Origin: Synechococcus sp. PCC 7502
GTDB lineage: Bacteria > Cyanobacteriota > Cyanobacteriia > Pseudanabaenales > Pseudanabaenaceae
DNA length: 64,000 bases
NCBI RefSeq assembly: GCF_000317085.1
Contig: NC_019702.1
Coordinates: 526,394-590,393 of the forward strand
Reading direction: 5' to 3'
Made by a program: the position numbers and the translations under genes. The notes under the pieces were generated by a model, which was not told the DNA's origin, ran no database searches, and was given only the letters and a program-made list of their open reading frames with translations. Of the stretch, positions 28,375 through 38,296 are shown in pieces. Each line of letters starts with the position of its first letter. Positions within the stretch are counted from its first letter, which is position 1.

Positions 28375-29196
28375 ATGGTTAATGGCAATCGTTTTGGGTC
28401 ACTAATTTTGAATATAGGCTTGGGTCTAATTGCGATCGCCCTATTATTTCCCTTAATTTTTGTTATAATTACTTCCTTTGCTCCAGCTACATTTAAGCCC
28501 ACTGAAGGTTTATTTCCTAAAACTTGGACGGTTGCTAATTATCAAAGGGCATGGCAACAGGGAGAATTTTTATTAGCTTTTTTTAATTCAACTTTTGTAG
28601 CGATCGCCGTTACAGGCTGTCAAATCTTTACCTCGGCTTTAGCTGGATACTCCCTAGCTCGTTTGAATTTTAAGGGACGTAACGGGGTTTTATTAATTGT
28701 CTTAGCAACTTTAATTATTCCGTTTCAGCTATTAGTAATTCCCATATTTTTAGTATTGAAATGGGGACACTTGGTTAATACCTATGGTGCCTTAATTTTA
28801 CCTACGGCTGCCAATGGTTTTGGCATTTTCTTAATCCGTCAGTATATTCAAACTATTCCTATTGAATTAGAAGAAGCTGCTACTTTAGATGGGGCAAATC
28901 GCCTACAGGTATTGTGGAATGTAATTTTGCCCTTGACTCGTCCTGCCTTGGTAACCCTATTTATTTTTACCTTTATTGGCGAATGGAACGATTTATTTAA
29001 GGCTTTGATTTTTACAACTAGACCCGAATTAAAAACGGTTCAGTTGGTTTTATCAGGATTTCAAGAACTATTTACGGCGGATTGGTCGCTATTAATGGCG
29101 GCAGTAGCGATCGCTACAATTCCTGTGATGGTTTTATTTGCGATCGCTCAAAGACAATTTATTCGAGGGGTGGCAGCTACTGGAATTAAAAATTAG
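28375..29196 (+). CDS. Carbohydrate ABC transporter permease (MalG-like)
   Basis: This 273-residue inner-membrane protein has six predicted helices and the EAA loop EEAATLDGANRLQVLWNVILP that docks the ATPase. The N-terminal Pro-rich periplasmic loop SFAPATFKPTEGLF and the C-terminal RQFIRGVAATGIKN are typical of the second permease (MalG/UgpE type) in CUT1 sugar or glucosylglycerol importers. The partner permease, binding protein and ATPase are not in the window; cyanobacteria often scatter these genes. The substrate is unknown. Confidence 0.88.
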   Translation: MVNGNRFGSLILNIGLGLIAIALLFPLIFVIITSFAPATFKPTEGLFPKTWTVANYQRAWQQGEFLLAFFNSTFVAIAVTGCQIFTSALAGYSLARLNFKGRNGVLLIVLATLIIPFQLLVIPIFLVLKWGHLVNTYGALILPTAANGFGIFLIRQYIQTIPIELEEAATLDGANRLQVLWNVILPLTRPALVTLFIFTFIGEWNDLFKALIFTTRPELKTVQLVLSGFQELFTADWSLLMAAVAIATIPVMVLFAIAQRQFIRGVAATGIKN

Positions 29197-29221
29197 CAGA
29201 AATTAGAGCTAAAAATTAGAA

Positions 29222-31015
29222 CTAGCGGGTAGCGTATTTTTTGGAAATTTTACGCAAGCGAATCGATTCAGGTGTAACTTCCAGAATTTCATCGGGTCCA
29301 ATATATTCCAAAGCCCGTTCCAAGTTCATTTCAATCGGTGCCTGTAGTTGGACGATGTCATCAGCACTGGCAGCCCGCATATTAGTTAGCTGTTTACTTT
29401 TACAAATATTCAACTCCAAATCTTGGGGGCGGTTATTTTCGCCAATAATCATGCCTTTATAAACTTTGGTACCGGGCTTAATAAAGAACACACCACGATC
29501 TTCGGCATTCTTCAGAGAAAATTCTGTGGCTACGCCTTCTTCAAAGGAGATTAAAACCCCATTGCGCCGAGTATCAATATCCCCAGCCACAGGACGATAA
29601 TCAAGGAAGCTATGGTTCATGATTCCCGCACCACGGGTGGCACGCATAAAGTCTCCTCGGAAGCCAATTAGACCACGGGCAGGTACGATAAATTCCAGTT
29701 GCGATCGCCCACCCAAAGACATCTGCATATCTACCATTTCGGCACGGCGTTGTCCTAAGCGTTCGATACAACCACCCACAGCCTCTTCAGGGACATCCAG
29801 CACCAAAGTTTCATAGGGTTCGCACTTTTGTCCGTTAATTTCACGGTAAATAACCTGAGGCTGGGTAACCTGAAACTCATAACCTTCACGGCGCATGGTC
29901 TCAATTAAGATACCTAGGTGCAATTCACCTCTTCCTGCTACAGCAAAGCGATCGGGAGATTCGGGATTTTCTTCCACCCTTAAAGCTACGTTGGTTTCTA
30001 GTTCACGGAACAGGCGATCGCGCACTTGGCGAGTGGTAACTAATTTGCCTTCTTGTCCCACAAAGGGTGAGTCATTAATGCAGAAGGTCATCTGTAAAGT
30101 TGGTTCATCTACCTTAATCATGGGTAGAGCTTGGGGATCGTTAGGACAGGTAATGGTTTCTCCAATATTGGCAGTGGCAAAGCCAGCGATCGCAACAATA
30201 TTTCCCGCCGAAGAGCTTTGTAATTCCACCCGTTTTAAGCCATCAAATCCTAACAGCTTAGTGATTTTACCCTTGGTAATAGTGCCGTCAGCAGAGATTA
30301 AAGCCGCTTGCTGTCCAGCATTAATGGTGCCGTTGTGGATTTTGCCAATGACAATCCGACCTAAATATTCGGAATAATCCAAGGTCGTCACTTGCAGTTG
30401 TAGGGGTTTTTCTGGATCACCAACGGGAGGAGCAACGTGATGCAAAAATGCCTCAAATAGTGGCTTCATGTCCACGCTTTCATCCTCTAGCTTTTCCTTG
30501 GCAAAGCCTGCTAAACCAGAGGCAAATAGGTAGGGAAAATCACACTGATCATCATCAGCACCTAGTTCTAAAAATAGATCAATAACTTTATCGATCGCCT
30601 TAAATGGCTCTGCGGAGGGACGATCAATTTTATTGACCAAGACAATCGGGCGTAAACCTTTTTCCAGTGCTTTTTTAAGTACAAATCTAGTTTGGGGCAT
30701 AGGTCCTTCATTGGCATCCACAATTAAAATGCAGCCTTCGACCATACCAAGTACTCGTTCCACTTCACCACCAAAATCCGCGTGTCCGGGCGTATCAACA
30801 ATATTAATTAAAGTATCTTTGTAGCGAACGGCTGTATTTTTGGATAAAATTGTAATTCCACGCTCACGCTCAAGATCGTTAGAGTCCATGACACATTCAA
30901 CAACTGCTTCACCAGCTCTAAATGCCCCAGATTGTTGGAGAAGTGCATCAACAAGGGTAGTTTTGCCGTGATCAACGTGGGCGATGATGGCGACATTACG
31001 GATAGGTAAAGACAT
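29222..31015 (-). CDS. typA: Ribosome-associated GTPase TypA/BipA
   Basis: This is a 597-residue translational GTPase. G1 is [15 protein letters not shown], switch [18 protein letters not shown], and G4 [13 protein letters not shown]-like domains III and V follow ([24 protein letters not shown]) and the C-terminal TypA domain ends [14 protein letters not shown]. It binds the 70S ribosome and helps assembly and stress adaptation. The start is ATG at 31015. It is divergent from gatB, with about 260 bases between them. Confidence 0.97.
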   Translation of the reverse strand: MSLPIRNVAIIAHVDHGKTTLVDALLQQSGAFRAGEAVVECVMDSNDLERERGITILSKNTAVRYKDTLINIVDTPGHADFGGEVERVLGMVEGCILIVDANEGPMPQTRFVLKKALEKGLRPIVLVNKIDRPSAEPFKAIDKVIDLFLELGADDDQCDFPYLFASGLAGFAKEKLEDESVDMKPLFEAFLHHVAPPVGDPEKPLQLQVTTLDYSEYLGRIVIGKIHNGTINAGQQAALISADGTITKGKITKLLGFDGLKRVELQSSSAGNIVAIAGFATANIGETITCPNDPQALPMIKVDEPTLQMTFCINDSPFVGQEGKLVTTRQVRDRLFRELETNVALRVEENPESPDRFAVAGRGELHLGILIETMRREGYEFQVTQPQVIYREINGQKCEPYETLVLDVPEEAVGGCIERLGQRRAEMVDMQMSLGGRSQLEFIVPARGLIGFRGDFMRATRGAGIMNHSFLDYRPVAGDIDTRRNGVLISFEEGVATEFSLKNAEDRGVFFIKPGTKVYKGMIIGENNRPQDLELNICKSKQLTNMRAASADDIVQLQAPIEMNLERALEYIGPDEILEVTPESIRLRKISKKYATR

Positions 31016-31277
31016 GAGATTGGTAGATTTTTAATGTTTCTTCATTTCGATCTTAGCAGCAAATGATCTTACCCGTAAATTGAAACAGTAGCGGAAAGTA
31101 CCATTTACTACTATTTACTTGGATACTTTACTTAGATACCTAGTGAGAGGCTGTCGCTTAGGGAATACTATAATCAAGAAGGAAATCCGCCTTCTGCTAT
31201 CATCAAACAACTAGGATCACTTCAGTAATACTAGACATAAACTAGAAATAACTTAACAGCGTCATTAACATCCCTAT
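31016..31277. promoter_or_regulatory. Divergent promoter region of typA and gatB
   Basis: The 262-base region between the divergent starts holds no gene. It has a small stem AGAAGG/CCTTCT around 31179-31198 whose role is unclear, and AT-rich stretches that could hold promoters for both genes. No exact -35/-10 pair stands out. Confidence 0.4.
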
Positions 31278-32744
31278 ATGGCTAAAACCCAATACGAAAC
31301 CATTATTGGACTCGAAACCCATTGCCAACTGACAACCGAGACTAAAATTTTCTGTGGTTGCTCCACTCGATTTGGGGTGTCTCCCAATGGTAATGTCTGT
31401 CCTGTGTGTTTGGGAATGCCAGGAATGCTCCCTGTTTTGAACGAAAAAGTGTTGGAATATGCAGTTAAAGCAGGACTTGCCTTGAATTGTGCGATCGCTC
31501 CCCTCAGTAAATTTGATCGTAAGCAATATTTTTATCCCGATCTGCCCAAGAATTACCAAATCTCCCAATACGATCTCCCCATTGCCGAACATGGCTGGTT
31601 GCAAATTGAGCTTGAAGATGCCATCACTAAAGAAGCCAAAAGTAAAAAAATTGGCATTACTCGTCTGCACATGGAAGAAGATGCGGGTAAATTAGTCCAC
31701 GGGGGCAGCGATCGCCTTTCGGGTTCTAGTCATTCTTTGGTGGATTACAATCGAGCGGGTGTCCCATTGTGTGAAATCGTTTCGGAACCTGATATTCGCT
31801 CTGGGGCTGAAGCTGCGGCATACGCTCAAGAATTACGTCGTATTTTAAGATATTTGGGTGTATGTGACGGCAATATGCAAGAAGGTTCTCTGCGTTGTGA
31901 TGTCAATATATCCGTGCGTCCTGTGGGTACAGAAAAGTTTGGGACTAAGGTTGAGATCAAAAATATGAACTCCTTTAATGCCATTCAACGGGCGATCGAC
32001 TTTGAAATTGAGCGTCAAGTGGAAGCTTACGAATCAGGCGAACCAGTGATTCAAGAAACTCGCCTCTGGGAAGAGAATTCCCAACGCACCATCAGTATGC
32101 GCACAAAGGAAGGTGCCAGTGATTATCGCTATTTCCCTGAGCCAGATTTAGTAGCGATCGCTGTTCCAGAGCAAACCTTAGTTAAATATCAATCTGAATT
32201 ACCCGAATTACCCGCCGCCAAACGGCAAAAATATCGAAATTTGGGTTTAACCGCCTACGATGCTCAACTGATTGCTGACGATCGCTCTGTAGCAGAGTAT
32301 TTTGAAGCTGCGATCGCCCTCGGTGCCGATCCTAAACAAGCATTTAATTGGATTATGGGGGATATTACTTCTTATCTAAAAGAACAAAAGCTCAAAATTG
32401 CTGATATTCCCCTAAACCCAACAGTTTTAGCAGAGTTAGTATCTTTAATTACCGATGGAACTATTAGTAGCAAAATTGCCAAGGATATTCTGCCTGAACT
32501 TTTGGTAAATGGCGGATCGGTTAAAGCATTGGTCAAAGCCAAAAATCTCACAGTGCTATCTGGGGATGCCTTAGAAAAAATTATTGATCAAGTAATTGCT
32601 GCAAATCCCAAGGAGCTAGAACAATATCGGGCAGGTAAAACTAAACTATTGGGCTTCTTTGTGGGACAAGTAATGAAAGCCACCAACGGGCAGGCTGCAC
32701 CTCAAGCTACTAATCAATTACTCAGCCAGAAACTTAATACTTAG
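31278..32744 (+). CDS. gatB: Aspartyl/glutamyl-tRNA amidotransferase subunit B
   Basis: The 488-residue protein amidates Glu-tRNAGln (and possibly Asp-tRNAAsn) with GatA and GatC. Seen are YETIIGLETHCQL, the zinc-site Cys residues in FCGCSTRFG and CPVCLGMPG, RKQYFYPDLPKNYQISQYD, and LVDYNRAGVPLCEIVSEPD. The C-terminal YqeY-like tRNA-binding domain ends with LLGFFVGQVMKAT. Length is usual for the family. Confidence 0.97.
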   Translation: MAKTQYETIIGLETHCQLTTETKIFCGCSTRFGVSPNGNVCPVCLGMPGMLPVLNEKVLEYAVKAGLALNCAIAPLSKFDRKQYFYPDLPKNYQISQYDLPIAEHGWLQIELEDAITKEAKSKKIGITRLHMEEDAGKLVHGGSDRLSGSSHSLVDYNRAGVPLCEIVSEPDIRSGAEAAAYAQELRRILRYLGVCDGNMQEGSLRCDVNISVRPVGTEKFGTKVEIKNMNSFNAIQRAIDFEIERQVEAYESGEPVIQETRLWEENSQRTISMRTKEGASDYRYFPEPDLVAIAVPEQTLVKYQSELPELPAAKRQKYRNLGLTAYDAQLIADDRSVAEYFEAAIALGADPKQAFNWIMGDITSYLKEQKLKIADIPLNPTVLAELVSLITDGTISSKIAKDILPELLVNGGSVKALVKAKNLTVLSGDALEKIIDQVIAANPKELEQYRAGKTKLLGFFVGQVMKATNGQAAPQATNQLLSQKLNT

Positions 32745-32761
32745 CTAAATGAGATACTTCG

Positions 32762-32942
32762 CTAATTTTTAACTTCCTTAGCTGCAACGCTAGCAAAATA
32801 AAACCCTAAAGCTGATCCAGTTAGAGAACCTAAAGCTACTAGAATTAAGCTAAAAATATCCTTTACCTCGGTAAAACTAACTGTATTAAAGGCAAAGGCG
32901 ATCGCCAGTAAAATTACAACTACCCTAGATATGGCAGCACAG
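32762..32942 (-). pseudogene. Truncated duplicate of the small membrane-protein gene at 33578
   Basis: Read on the minus strand this gives AISRVVVILLAIAFAFN and onward to SALGFYFASVAAKEVKN and a stop, closely matching the 3' two thirds of the gene at 33578-33859 in both bases and protein. Similarity stops near 32942, where the frame continues but no start or family sequence is seen. The two copies flank the gene at 33080, so a local duplication followed by decay is likely. The rest of 32745-33079 holds no other gene I can support. Confidence 0.7.
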
Positions 32943-33079
32943 AGTTGAAGATGGAAGTGGAATAGTAAATAAGATAAGGCGATCTATTGGAAAAAACTAG
33001 TAATATTCCAGTTCTTCGATATGGAGTTCTTTTTGTTCATCATTAAGTAAAATTTGCAAATAATGAAAGAATATGAACT

Positions 33080-33514
33080 ATGAATAACAGCAAAGTTCCT
33101 GAGGGTATCAATAAATGGAATTGGGGAGCATTTTTACTCACTCCATTCTGGTTGCTTTCCCATCAGGAATGGGTTGGGTTGATTTGTTGGCTACCTCATT
33201 TAATATTCAACATAAACTTAGCGTTATTGATGTCAAGCCACAACAAACTATTAGGAGCCAACTTAATTATTTTCACAATAGTAGTTAGACCCATTCTTTT
33301 TATAGTTTATATTTGCGTAGCATTATATTTTGGTGTATACGGGAACGTTCGTTTTTGGGGAAAAACAAATTTAACTAGTGTGAAAGAATTTAGAATCCAT
33401 CAAAGGAAATGGGCAATAGGTGGAATATGTTTTGGGATACCATACTCTTTACTCAATTTTTACTTATGGGAAAGATTTATAGATTGGGAATATTTCATTA
33501 TTAATCAATACTGA
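33080..33514 (+). CDS. Small polytopic membrane protein
   Basis: The 144-residue protein has NKWNWGAFLLTPFWLLSH at the N-terminus, a pattern seen in small DUF2628-like membrane proteins, and about three membrane helices. The charged segment EFRIHQRKWAIGG lies before the last helix. The function is unknown. It sits between two copies of an unrelated small membrane-protein gene. Codon use appears AT-richer than in the flanking core genes. Confidence 0.6.
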   Translation: MNNSKVPEGINKWNWGAFLLTPFWLLSHQEWVGLICWLPHLIFNINLALLMSSHNKLLGANLIIFTIVVRPILFIVYICVALYFGVYGNVRFWGKTNLTSVKEFRIHQRKWAIGGICFGIPYSLLNFYLWERFIDWEYFIINQY

Positions 33515-33577
33515 CTAAATAACACCTATGATTCGGAGAAGCTTAATCGTAAAACCATAGTAGTCTGCGATACATTG

Positions 33578-33859
33578 CTAATTTTTAGGTTCCTTTGCTG
33601 CAAGAGTACCAAAATAAAAGCCCAAAGCTGACCCAGTTAAAGAACCTAATGTCACTAGAATCAAGCTAAAAATATCCTTTGCCTCAGTAAAACTAACTAT
33701 ACTAAAGGCAAAGGCGATCGCCAGTAAAATTACCACTACTCCAGATATAGCAGAAATGGTAATGACTAAAATCAGGGTAATTGCTGTGCCAAATTTACTA
33801 ACCTTATTAGCATCAGGATTAGAACTAGTATTTGCGATCGGTTTATCTATTTCACCCAT
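33578..33859 (-). CDS. Small two-helix membrane protein
   Basis: The 93-residue protein has a polar N-terminus (about 24 residues), two membrane helices (GTAITLILVITISAISGVVV region through IAFAFSIVS, and LILVTLGSLTGSALGFYF) and a short TLAAKEPKN tail. No family is recognised. A truncated duplicate lies at 32762-32942. Its start ATG at 33859 is followed upstream by the MITE-like element, only 20 bases away. Confidence 0.6.
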   Translation of the reverse strand: MGEIDKPIANTSSNPDANKVSKFGTAITLILVITISAISGVVVILLAIAFAFSIVSFTEAKDIFSLILVTLGSLTGSALGFYFGTLAAKEPKN

Positions 33860-33878
33860 AACCTAACTTTTTATTTAC

Positions 33879-34003
33879 AGGACTTACGCAGTATCGAAGA
33901 AAAACCTAGATTTAAAAGGGGGTTTGGGGCAAAGACCCAACTGAGGGCGCAGCCCTCAAACTTCCTTTAGCCAGCACTTTATAAATTTTAGTGCGTGAGT
34001 CCT
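33879..34003. repeat. MITE-like inverted-repeat element
   Basis: The 125-base element has near-perfect terminal inverted repeats AGGACTTACGCA and TGCGTGAGTCCT (11 of 12). Inside is a strong palindrome GAGGGCGCAGCCCTC. It has no coding capacity, so it fits a small non-autonomous element or a structured repeat of the type found across cyanobacterial genomes. No second copy was noticed in the window and no clear target duplication is seen. Confidence 0.6.
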
Positions 34004-34061
34004 AATTTAAAATATTTTAAAGTTATTGAAAGCGGTAACTCCTTGCCTAAAAAATACAGAA

Positions 34062-34664
34062 TTAGGCAATAGGAACTGTAAGTTGTATAGATGGTCTTAG
34101 CTCTAAATTAGCAAACCACTGCGCTAGAAAAGGATACTGATTTTTCCAATCATCACTAATTCGTAGGCTTAAATAGCCCAAAGCCGATAAAACACTAATA
34201 TCTACAATTGTCCAGTCATCCCCCATCAAGTAGGTATAATTTACGAGTTTTTGTTCGCACACACCTAACAGCCGATCAATAATTTTCTGTAGTCGCAGGG
34301 TATTGCCAACACTTGCTTGCTCACCCTTACGTTTCTCCATCCATAAAGCTATACTATTGTCAGCGATCGCATCACCTAATTCTTCCCATTGCCGACACTG
34401 AAGCTTAATCGAGGCGGGATAAAAACTAGGTTCAGGATATACCTCGTCTAAGTATTCTACAATCAGGGTCGAATCCCACAGAGTAGTACCATTTTCATCC
34501 ACAAATACAGGAATTTTACCGATGGGAGAAAGTTGATAAAACTCGGCTGATCTATTTGCCAAATCTACTTCTTGGGCAGTATAACTTAAATTTTTCTCGG
34601 CTAAAACAATTCTGACCTTGCGGGCGTAGGGCGATCGCTGGGCATAATATAAAGTTCTGGACAT
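34062..34664 (-). CDS. Glutathione S-transferase family protein
   Basis: The 200-residue protein has a thioredoxin-like N-domain (YYAQRSPYARKVRIVLAEKN, with IPVFVDENGTTLWDSTLIVEYL for glutathione binding) and an all-helical C-domain (LMGDDWTIVDISVLSALGYL). Ser or Tyr near residue 11-12 is a likely catalytic residue. It probably conjugates or reduces electrophiles in the cytosol; the substrate is unknown. Confidence 0.85.
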   Translation of the reverse strand: MSRTLYYAQRSPYARKVRIVLAEKNLSYTAQEVDLANRSAEFYQLSPIGKIPVFVDENGTTLWDSTLIVEYLDEVYPEPSFYPASIKLQCRQWEELGDAIADNSIALWMEKRKGEQASVGNTLRLQKIIDRLLGVCEQKLVNYTYLMGDDWTIVDISVLSALGYLSLRISDDWKNQYPFLAQWFANLELRPSIQLTVPIA

Positions 34665-34715
34665 AGTTTAAATCTCATTAATTCTAAATTACGAGAATCA
34701 GCTAAACTTATACTA

Positions 34716-34745
34716 TTGACATAAATTTAACCACACAAATTTTAA
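34716..34745 (+). promoter_or_regulatory. Possible psbM promoter
   Basis: TTGACA at 34716-34721 is an exact -35 hexamer. An AT-rich stretch 17-18 bases downstream (TTTTAA near 34740) could be a weak -10. It lies about 20 bases before the psbM Shine-Dalgarno (AGGGG at 34751). Confidence 0.35.
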
Positions 34746-34766
34746 AAATTAGGGGATATTAAAATC

Positions 34767-34886
34767 ATGGAAGTTAACTTCTTAGGATTAGTAGCAACAG
34801 CAATGGCAGTTTTTGTACCCACTGCATTTTTGTTAATTCTTTATATTCAAACTGCTAGCCGTGACGAAGAAGCTGCCAAAAAATAA
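34767..34886 (+). CDS. psbM: Photosystem II protein M
   Basis: This 39-residue ORF reads [18 protein letters not shown] and continues [18 protein letters not shown] before a short AKK tail. It matches PsbM: a short MEVN start, one membrane helix and the invariant [10 protein letters not shown]. PsbM sits at the photosystem II dimer interface in thylakoids. The tail is a few residues longer than usual. AGGGG lies 11 bases upstream of the ATG. The gene is too short for many gene finders and stands alone between the GST and a Uma2 gene. Confidence 0.9.
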   Translation: MEVNFLGLVATAMAVFVPTAFLLILYIQTASRDEEAAKK

Positions 34887-34901
34887 TCAAGGTAAGCTTG
34901 A

Positions 34902-35465
34902 ATGCTACATTTGCCATCTAAAACATTGACATTGGCGGACTTTCTTAAATTATCGGAAACAAAGCCCGCTAGTGAATATATTGATGGTCAAATCATCCCC
35001 AAACCAATGCCACAAGGAAAGCACAGTGTGATTCAAGGAGAACTTATATCTGCTATTAATCATGTAGTTAAACCCAAGCTCGTCGCCCGTGCTTTCCCTG
35101 AGTTACGTTGTACCTTTGGAGATTGCTCTCTAGTCCCAGATATTGCGGTATTTACTATAAATCGTATTCCCCGTGATCAAAATGGTGAGGTTGCTAATTC
35201 ATTTACTCTTTATCCAGATTGGGCGATCGAAATTTTATCCCCAGATCAAAGCCAAACAAAGGTTACAAAAAATATTCTGCATTGTCTAAAATACGGAACC
35301 CAGATGGGTTGGTTAATTGATCCCAATGAGCAAGCGGTATTTATCTTTAGACCCAAACAGGAAATAGAAATTTTCGATCAGCCAAATAACTATCTCCCTG
35401 TACCATCCTTCGCCGATGAACTGAAACTAAGCAATAACGATTTATTTTCTTGGTTACTCGAATAA
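34902..35465 (+). CDS. Uma2-family putative restriction endonuclease
   Basis: The 187-residue protein is a second Uma2 (DUF820) member. It has ADFLKLSETKPASEYIDGQI, CSLVPDIAVFTINRI, WAIEILSPDQSQTKVTKNI and MGWLIDPNEQAVFIFRP, with the Asp, Glu and Lys order of the PD-(D/E)XK core. It is only 15 bases after psbM, so it may be read through from that promoter. Its biological role is not established. Confidence 0.88.
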   Translation: MLHLPSKTLTLADFLKLSETKPASEYIDGQIIPKPMPQGKHSVIQGELISAINHVVKPKLVARAFPELRCTFGDCSLVPDIAVFTINRIPRDQNGEVANSFTLYPDWAIEILSPDQSQTKVTKNILHCLKYGTQMGWLIDPNEQAVFIFRPKQEIEIFDQPNNYLPVPSFADELKLSNNDLFSWLLE

Positions 35466-35553
35466 GTTTGAGTGGCTTTTAGGAAAATCCAAAAAATTAG
35501 GGCGCAAGTTAATAACTCACCCCCCACTAATTAGGCAAACTTAAAACTAAAAC

Positions 35554-36774
35554 TTAAGGAGCTAGAGCATTTCCTCTTAATAAGCTGCCAATGGTTTTAG
35601 CTGTGATTTTTAACTGGACAAAGGGGTTGGCGGGAACTACGGTTTTGTAAAGATAGCTATCAAAGGTCATTTTCTGCACATCTTTATCCGCACACATTTC
35701 CACAAATGCTTCACGGCTGGCATCAGAGTTATAAAATACCCGTTGCAGAATATCTAAAACCTTATAGGTAGCACCGTACTTTTTGTCCCAACGTTTTAGA
35801 TAAACCTTAAGGTCAGCTTCGGTAGGAATGCGGGTATTATTCTGGGAAAATTCCACGATCGCTTCCGCACACATCCGTCCAGACTTAGCTGCAAAGTAAA
35901 TCCCTTCACCGCTAGATTTAGTCACATAGCCCGCCGCATCACCAACTAAAGCCACTCTACCCACAACCCGCCGAGGTCTTGGATGTTCAGGAATGGGATG
36001 AGCTTCTACTTTAATAATTTCACCACCTTCAATGCGATTATGGGCGCGGGTACGAATCCCTGCTTGCAACTTTTTAATATCCCGTTGATGGGGCTTCATG
36101 GTTCCAGTCCCAACGGCAACGTGATCGTATTTCGGGAAAACCCAAGCATAGAAATCCGTGGAGACATCATTGCCCACATACATTTCCGCTAGGTCTTCGT
36201 AATATTTCATTTTATCATCGGAAATTTTAATCCGTTCTTGGAAGGCGATCGCATAGTTATAATCACCCGCATCAATTGCCTTTGCCACAACTGAGTTAAA
36301 GCCATCTGCACCGACAATTAAATCTACTTCCAAGGATTTTAAGGTACCTTCGATTCCACCATCGGACATATCGGAATAGCTAATGGTGTAGGGCTTATTG
36401 CCTTTTTCGACAATTTTTATATCTAAAACTCGACCATTAATTAGTTTTGCCCCTAAATCCTTGGCGCGATCGCGGAGAAAAGCATCTAATAACTCTCGGC
36501 GACACATACCAATATACTCACCTTCATTCTCAATTTGAATGTCAACTTCCACATTGCTAGGGGAAATCATCTTCATCTTGCGAACTTTACGGTCAATAAT
36601 GCGATCAGGAATATCAAATTCGGAAACCATACACAATGGGATCGCCCCACCGCATGGCTTAGCGTTATCTAATTTACGTTCAAATAAGTAGGTTTCAATC
36701 CCAGCTTTTACTAATGTCTCAGCCGCACAGGAACCAGCAGGTCCGCCGCCTATAACCGCAACTCGTAATGTCAT
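35554..36774 (-). CDS. chlP: Geranylgeranyl diphosphate reductase
   Basis: The 406-residue flavoprotein reduces geranylgeranyl groups to phytyl for chlorophyll a and tocopherol. It has the FAD dinucleotide fold VAVIGGGPAGSCAAETLVKAG, ERKLDNAKPCGGAIP with the conserved Cys-Gly-Gly, and the second FAD site RVALVGDAAGYVTKSSGEGI. The C-terminal KITAKTIGSLLRGNALAP is typical of the cyanobacterial enzyme. It is divergent from argG with 276 bases between them, where I saw no other gene. Confidence 0.96.
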   Translation of the reverse strand: MTLRVAVIGGGPAGSCAAETLVKAGIETYLFERKLDNAKPCGGAIPLCMVSEFDIPDRIIDRKVRKMKMISPSNVEVDIQIENEGEYIGMCRRELLDAFLRDRAKDLGAKLINGRVLDIKIVEKGNKPYTISYSDMSDGGIEGTLKSLEVDLIVGADGFNSVVAKAIDAGDYNYAIAFQERIKISDDKMKYYEDLAEMYVGNDVSTDFYAWVFPKYDHVAVGTGTMKPHQRDIKKLQAGIRTRAHNRIEGGEIIKVEAHPIPEHPRPRRVVGRVALVGDAAGYVTKSSGEGIYFAAKSGRMCAEAIVEFSQNNTRIPTEADLKVYLKRWDKKYGATYKVLDILQRVFYNSDASREAFVEMCADKDVQKMTFDSYLYKTVVPANPFVQLKITAKTIGSLLRGNALAP

Positions 36775-37050
36775 GTTATCTGCTTTTTAACTTTATGCCA
36801 TACTAACAGCGACAATAGTTGAGACTCAGGGATCGGACATTTATTTTAACATTTAGTTATAAATACCTGATGCGTAAATCCCAATGGACAAATACAAATA
36901 AGAGTAAGGCGATCGCTGACCCTGTGGTTAAATAATATGAATATACAGCGTCTGAAATATTTAGCACTAATGGATAGTAAACATTAATACTAAAGCATCA
37001 GTGCAGTTGAGCTATGGTTGTGTAATTAGTAAATTTGGAGATTTGTAGAT
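36775..37050. promoter_or_regulatory. Divergent region between chlP and argG
   Basis: The region holds no supported gene, only a 16-codon frame from 36937 without conservation clues. It is AT-rich with a HIP1 site near 36910. Promoters for both genes must lie here, but no hexamer pair is convincing. Confidence 0.4.
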
Positions 37051-38253
37051 ATGGGTCGCGCCAATAAAGTTGTACTTGCTTATTCTGGTGGTGTTGATAC
37101 ATCTGTTTGTATTCCCTACCTCATGCAAGAATGGGGCGTAAAAGAGGTCATAACTTTAGCGGCAGATTTAGGTCAGGGCGATGAACTAGAACCGATTCGC
37201 CTTAAAGCCTTAGCCTCTGGAGCAACCGTATCTTTGGTGCAAGATGTTACTGCCGAATTTGTTAAGGACTACGCTTTTCCTGCCATTCAAGCCAATGCCC
37301 TCTACGAAAATCGCTATCCCTTAGCTACAGCCTTGGCAAGACCCTTAATCGCTAAAATCTTGGTGGATGCAGCAGCAGAATATGGCGCAGATGCAGTGGC
37401 ACATGGTTGTACGGGCAAGGGCAATGATCAAGTTAGATTTGATGTGGCGATCGCTTCCCTCAATCCCTCATTGAAAGTATTAGCACCCGCCAGAGAATGG
37501 GGCATGAGCCGAGAACAAACCATTGCCTACGGTGAAAAATTTGGCATCCCTTCCCCCGTCAAAAAATCCTCACCCTATAGTATTGACCGTAATTTATTGG
37601 GACGTAGTATCGAAGCAGGGATTTTAGAAGATGCTTGGAATGAACCTCCCGAAGAAATTTATGACTTTACTAAAGCGATCGCTGATACTCCCGATCAACC
37701 TACCTATACGGAAATTACCTTTGAACAGGGTATTCCCGTTGCTGTCGATGGCAATGCCCTATCACCTGTGGACTTAATTAAAACCTTAAATGCGATCGCT
37801 GGCGGTAATGGAGTTGGACGCATTGACATGGTGGAAAATCGCCTTGTGGGGATTAAATCCCGTGAAATTTATGAATCTCCAGCAATGGTGGTTCTAATTC
37901 AGGCACACCGTGATCTAGAAAGCTTGACCCTCACCTCAGACCTAGCTCAATACAAACGGGGGATTGAAGATACCTACGCCAAAATGATCTATAACGGTTT
38001 GTGGTATAGTCCGCTCAAGTCTGCCCTTGATGCCTTTATTAAAGATAGCCAAACCCAAGTTTCTGGAACAATTAGAGTTAAATTCCATAAGGGTAGTGCC
38101 ATCATTGTTGGTCGTAAGTCAGAAAATTCTCTCTATGATGAAGAATTAGCTACCTATACTGAATCCGATCAATTTGATCACAAAGCTGCCGAAGGATTTA
38201 TCTATGTTTGGGGTTTACCCACAAGGGTATGGTCACAAAAATTGAGGGGATAA
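37051..38253 (+). CDS. argG: Argininosuccinate synthase
   Basis: The 400-residue enzyme joins citrulline and aspartate in the arginine path. The N-type ATP pyrophosphatase loop reads [12 protein letters not shown], with [35 protein letters not shown] and [13 protein letters not shown] farther on. The C-terminal [20 protein letters not shown] is well conserved. Full length for the family. An islet of accessory genes begins directly after it. Confidence 0.97.
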   Translation: MGRANKVVLAYSGGVDTSVCIPYLMQEWGVKEVITLAADLGQGDELEPIRLKALASGATVSLVQDVTAEFVKDYAFPAIQANALYENRYPLATALARPLIAKILVDAAAEYGADAVAHGCTGKGNDQVRFDVAIASLNPSLKVLAPAREWGMSREQTIAYGEKFGIPSPVKKSSPYSIDRNLLGRSIEAGILEDAWNEPPEEIYDFTKAIADTPDQPTYTEITFEQGIPVAVDGNALSPVDLIKTLNAIAGGNGVGRIDMVENRLVGIKSREIYESPAMVVLIQAHRDLESLTLTSDLAQYKRGIEDTYAKMIYNGLWYSPLKSALDAFIKDSQTQVSGTIRVKFHKGSAIIVGRKSENSLYDEELATYTESDQFDHKAAEGFIYVWGLPTRVWSQKLRG

Positions 38254-38296
38254 GATTTAATAATGCTTGTTGGTCTCAATTTCTGAATATCAAAAG

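Noticed and set aside
36937..36987. A 16-codon frame between chlP and argG
   Set aside because: It is too short and lacks a ribosome site or known small-protein pattern.
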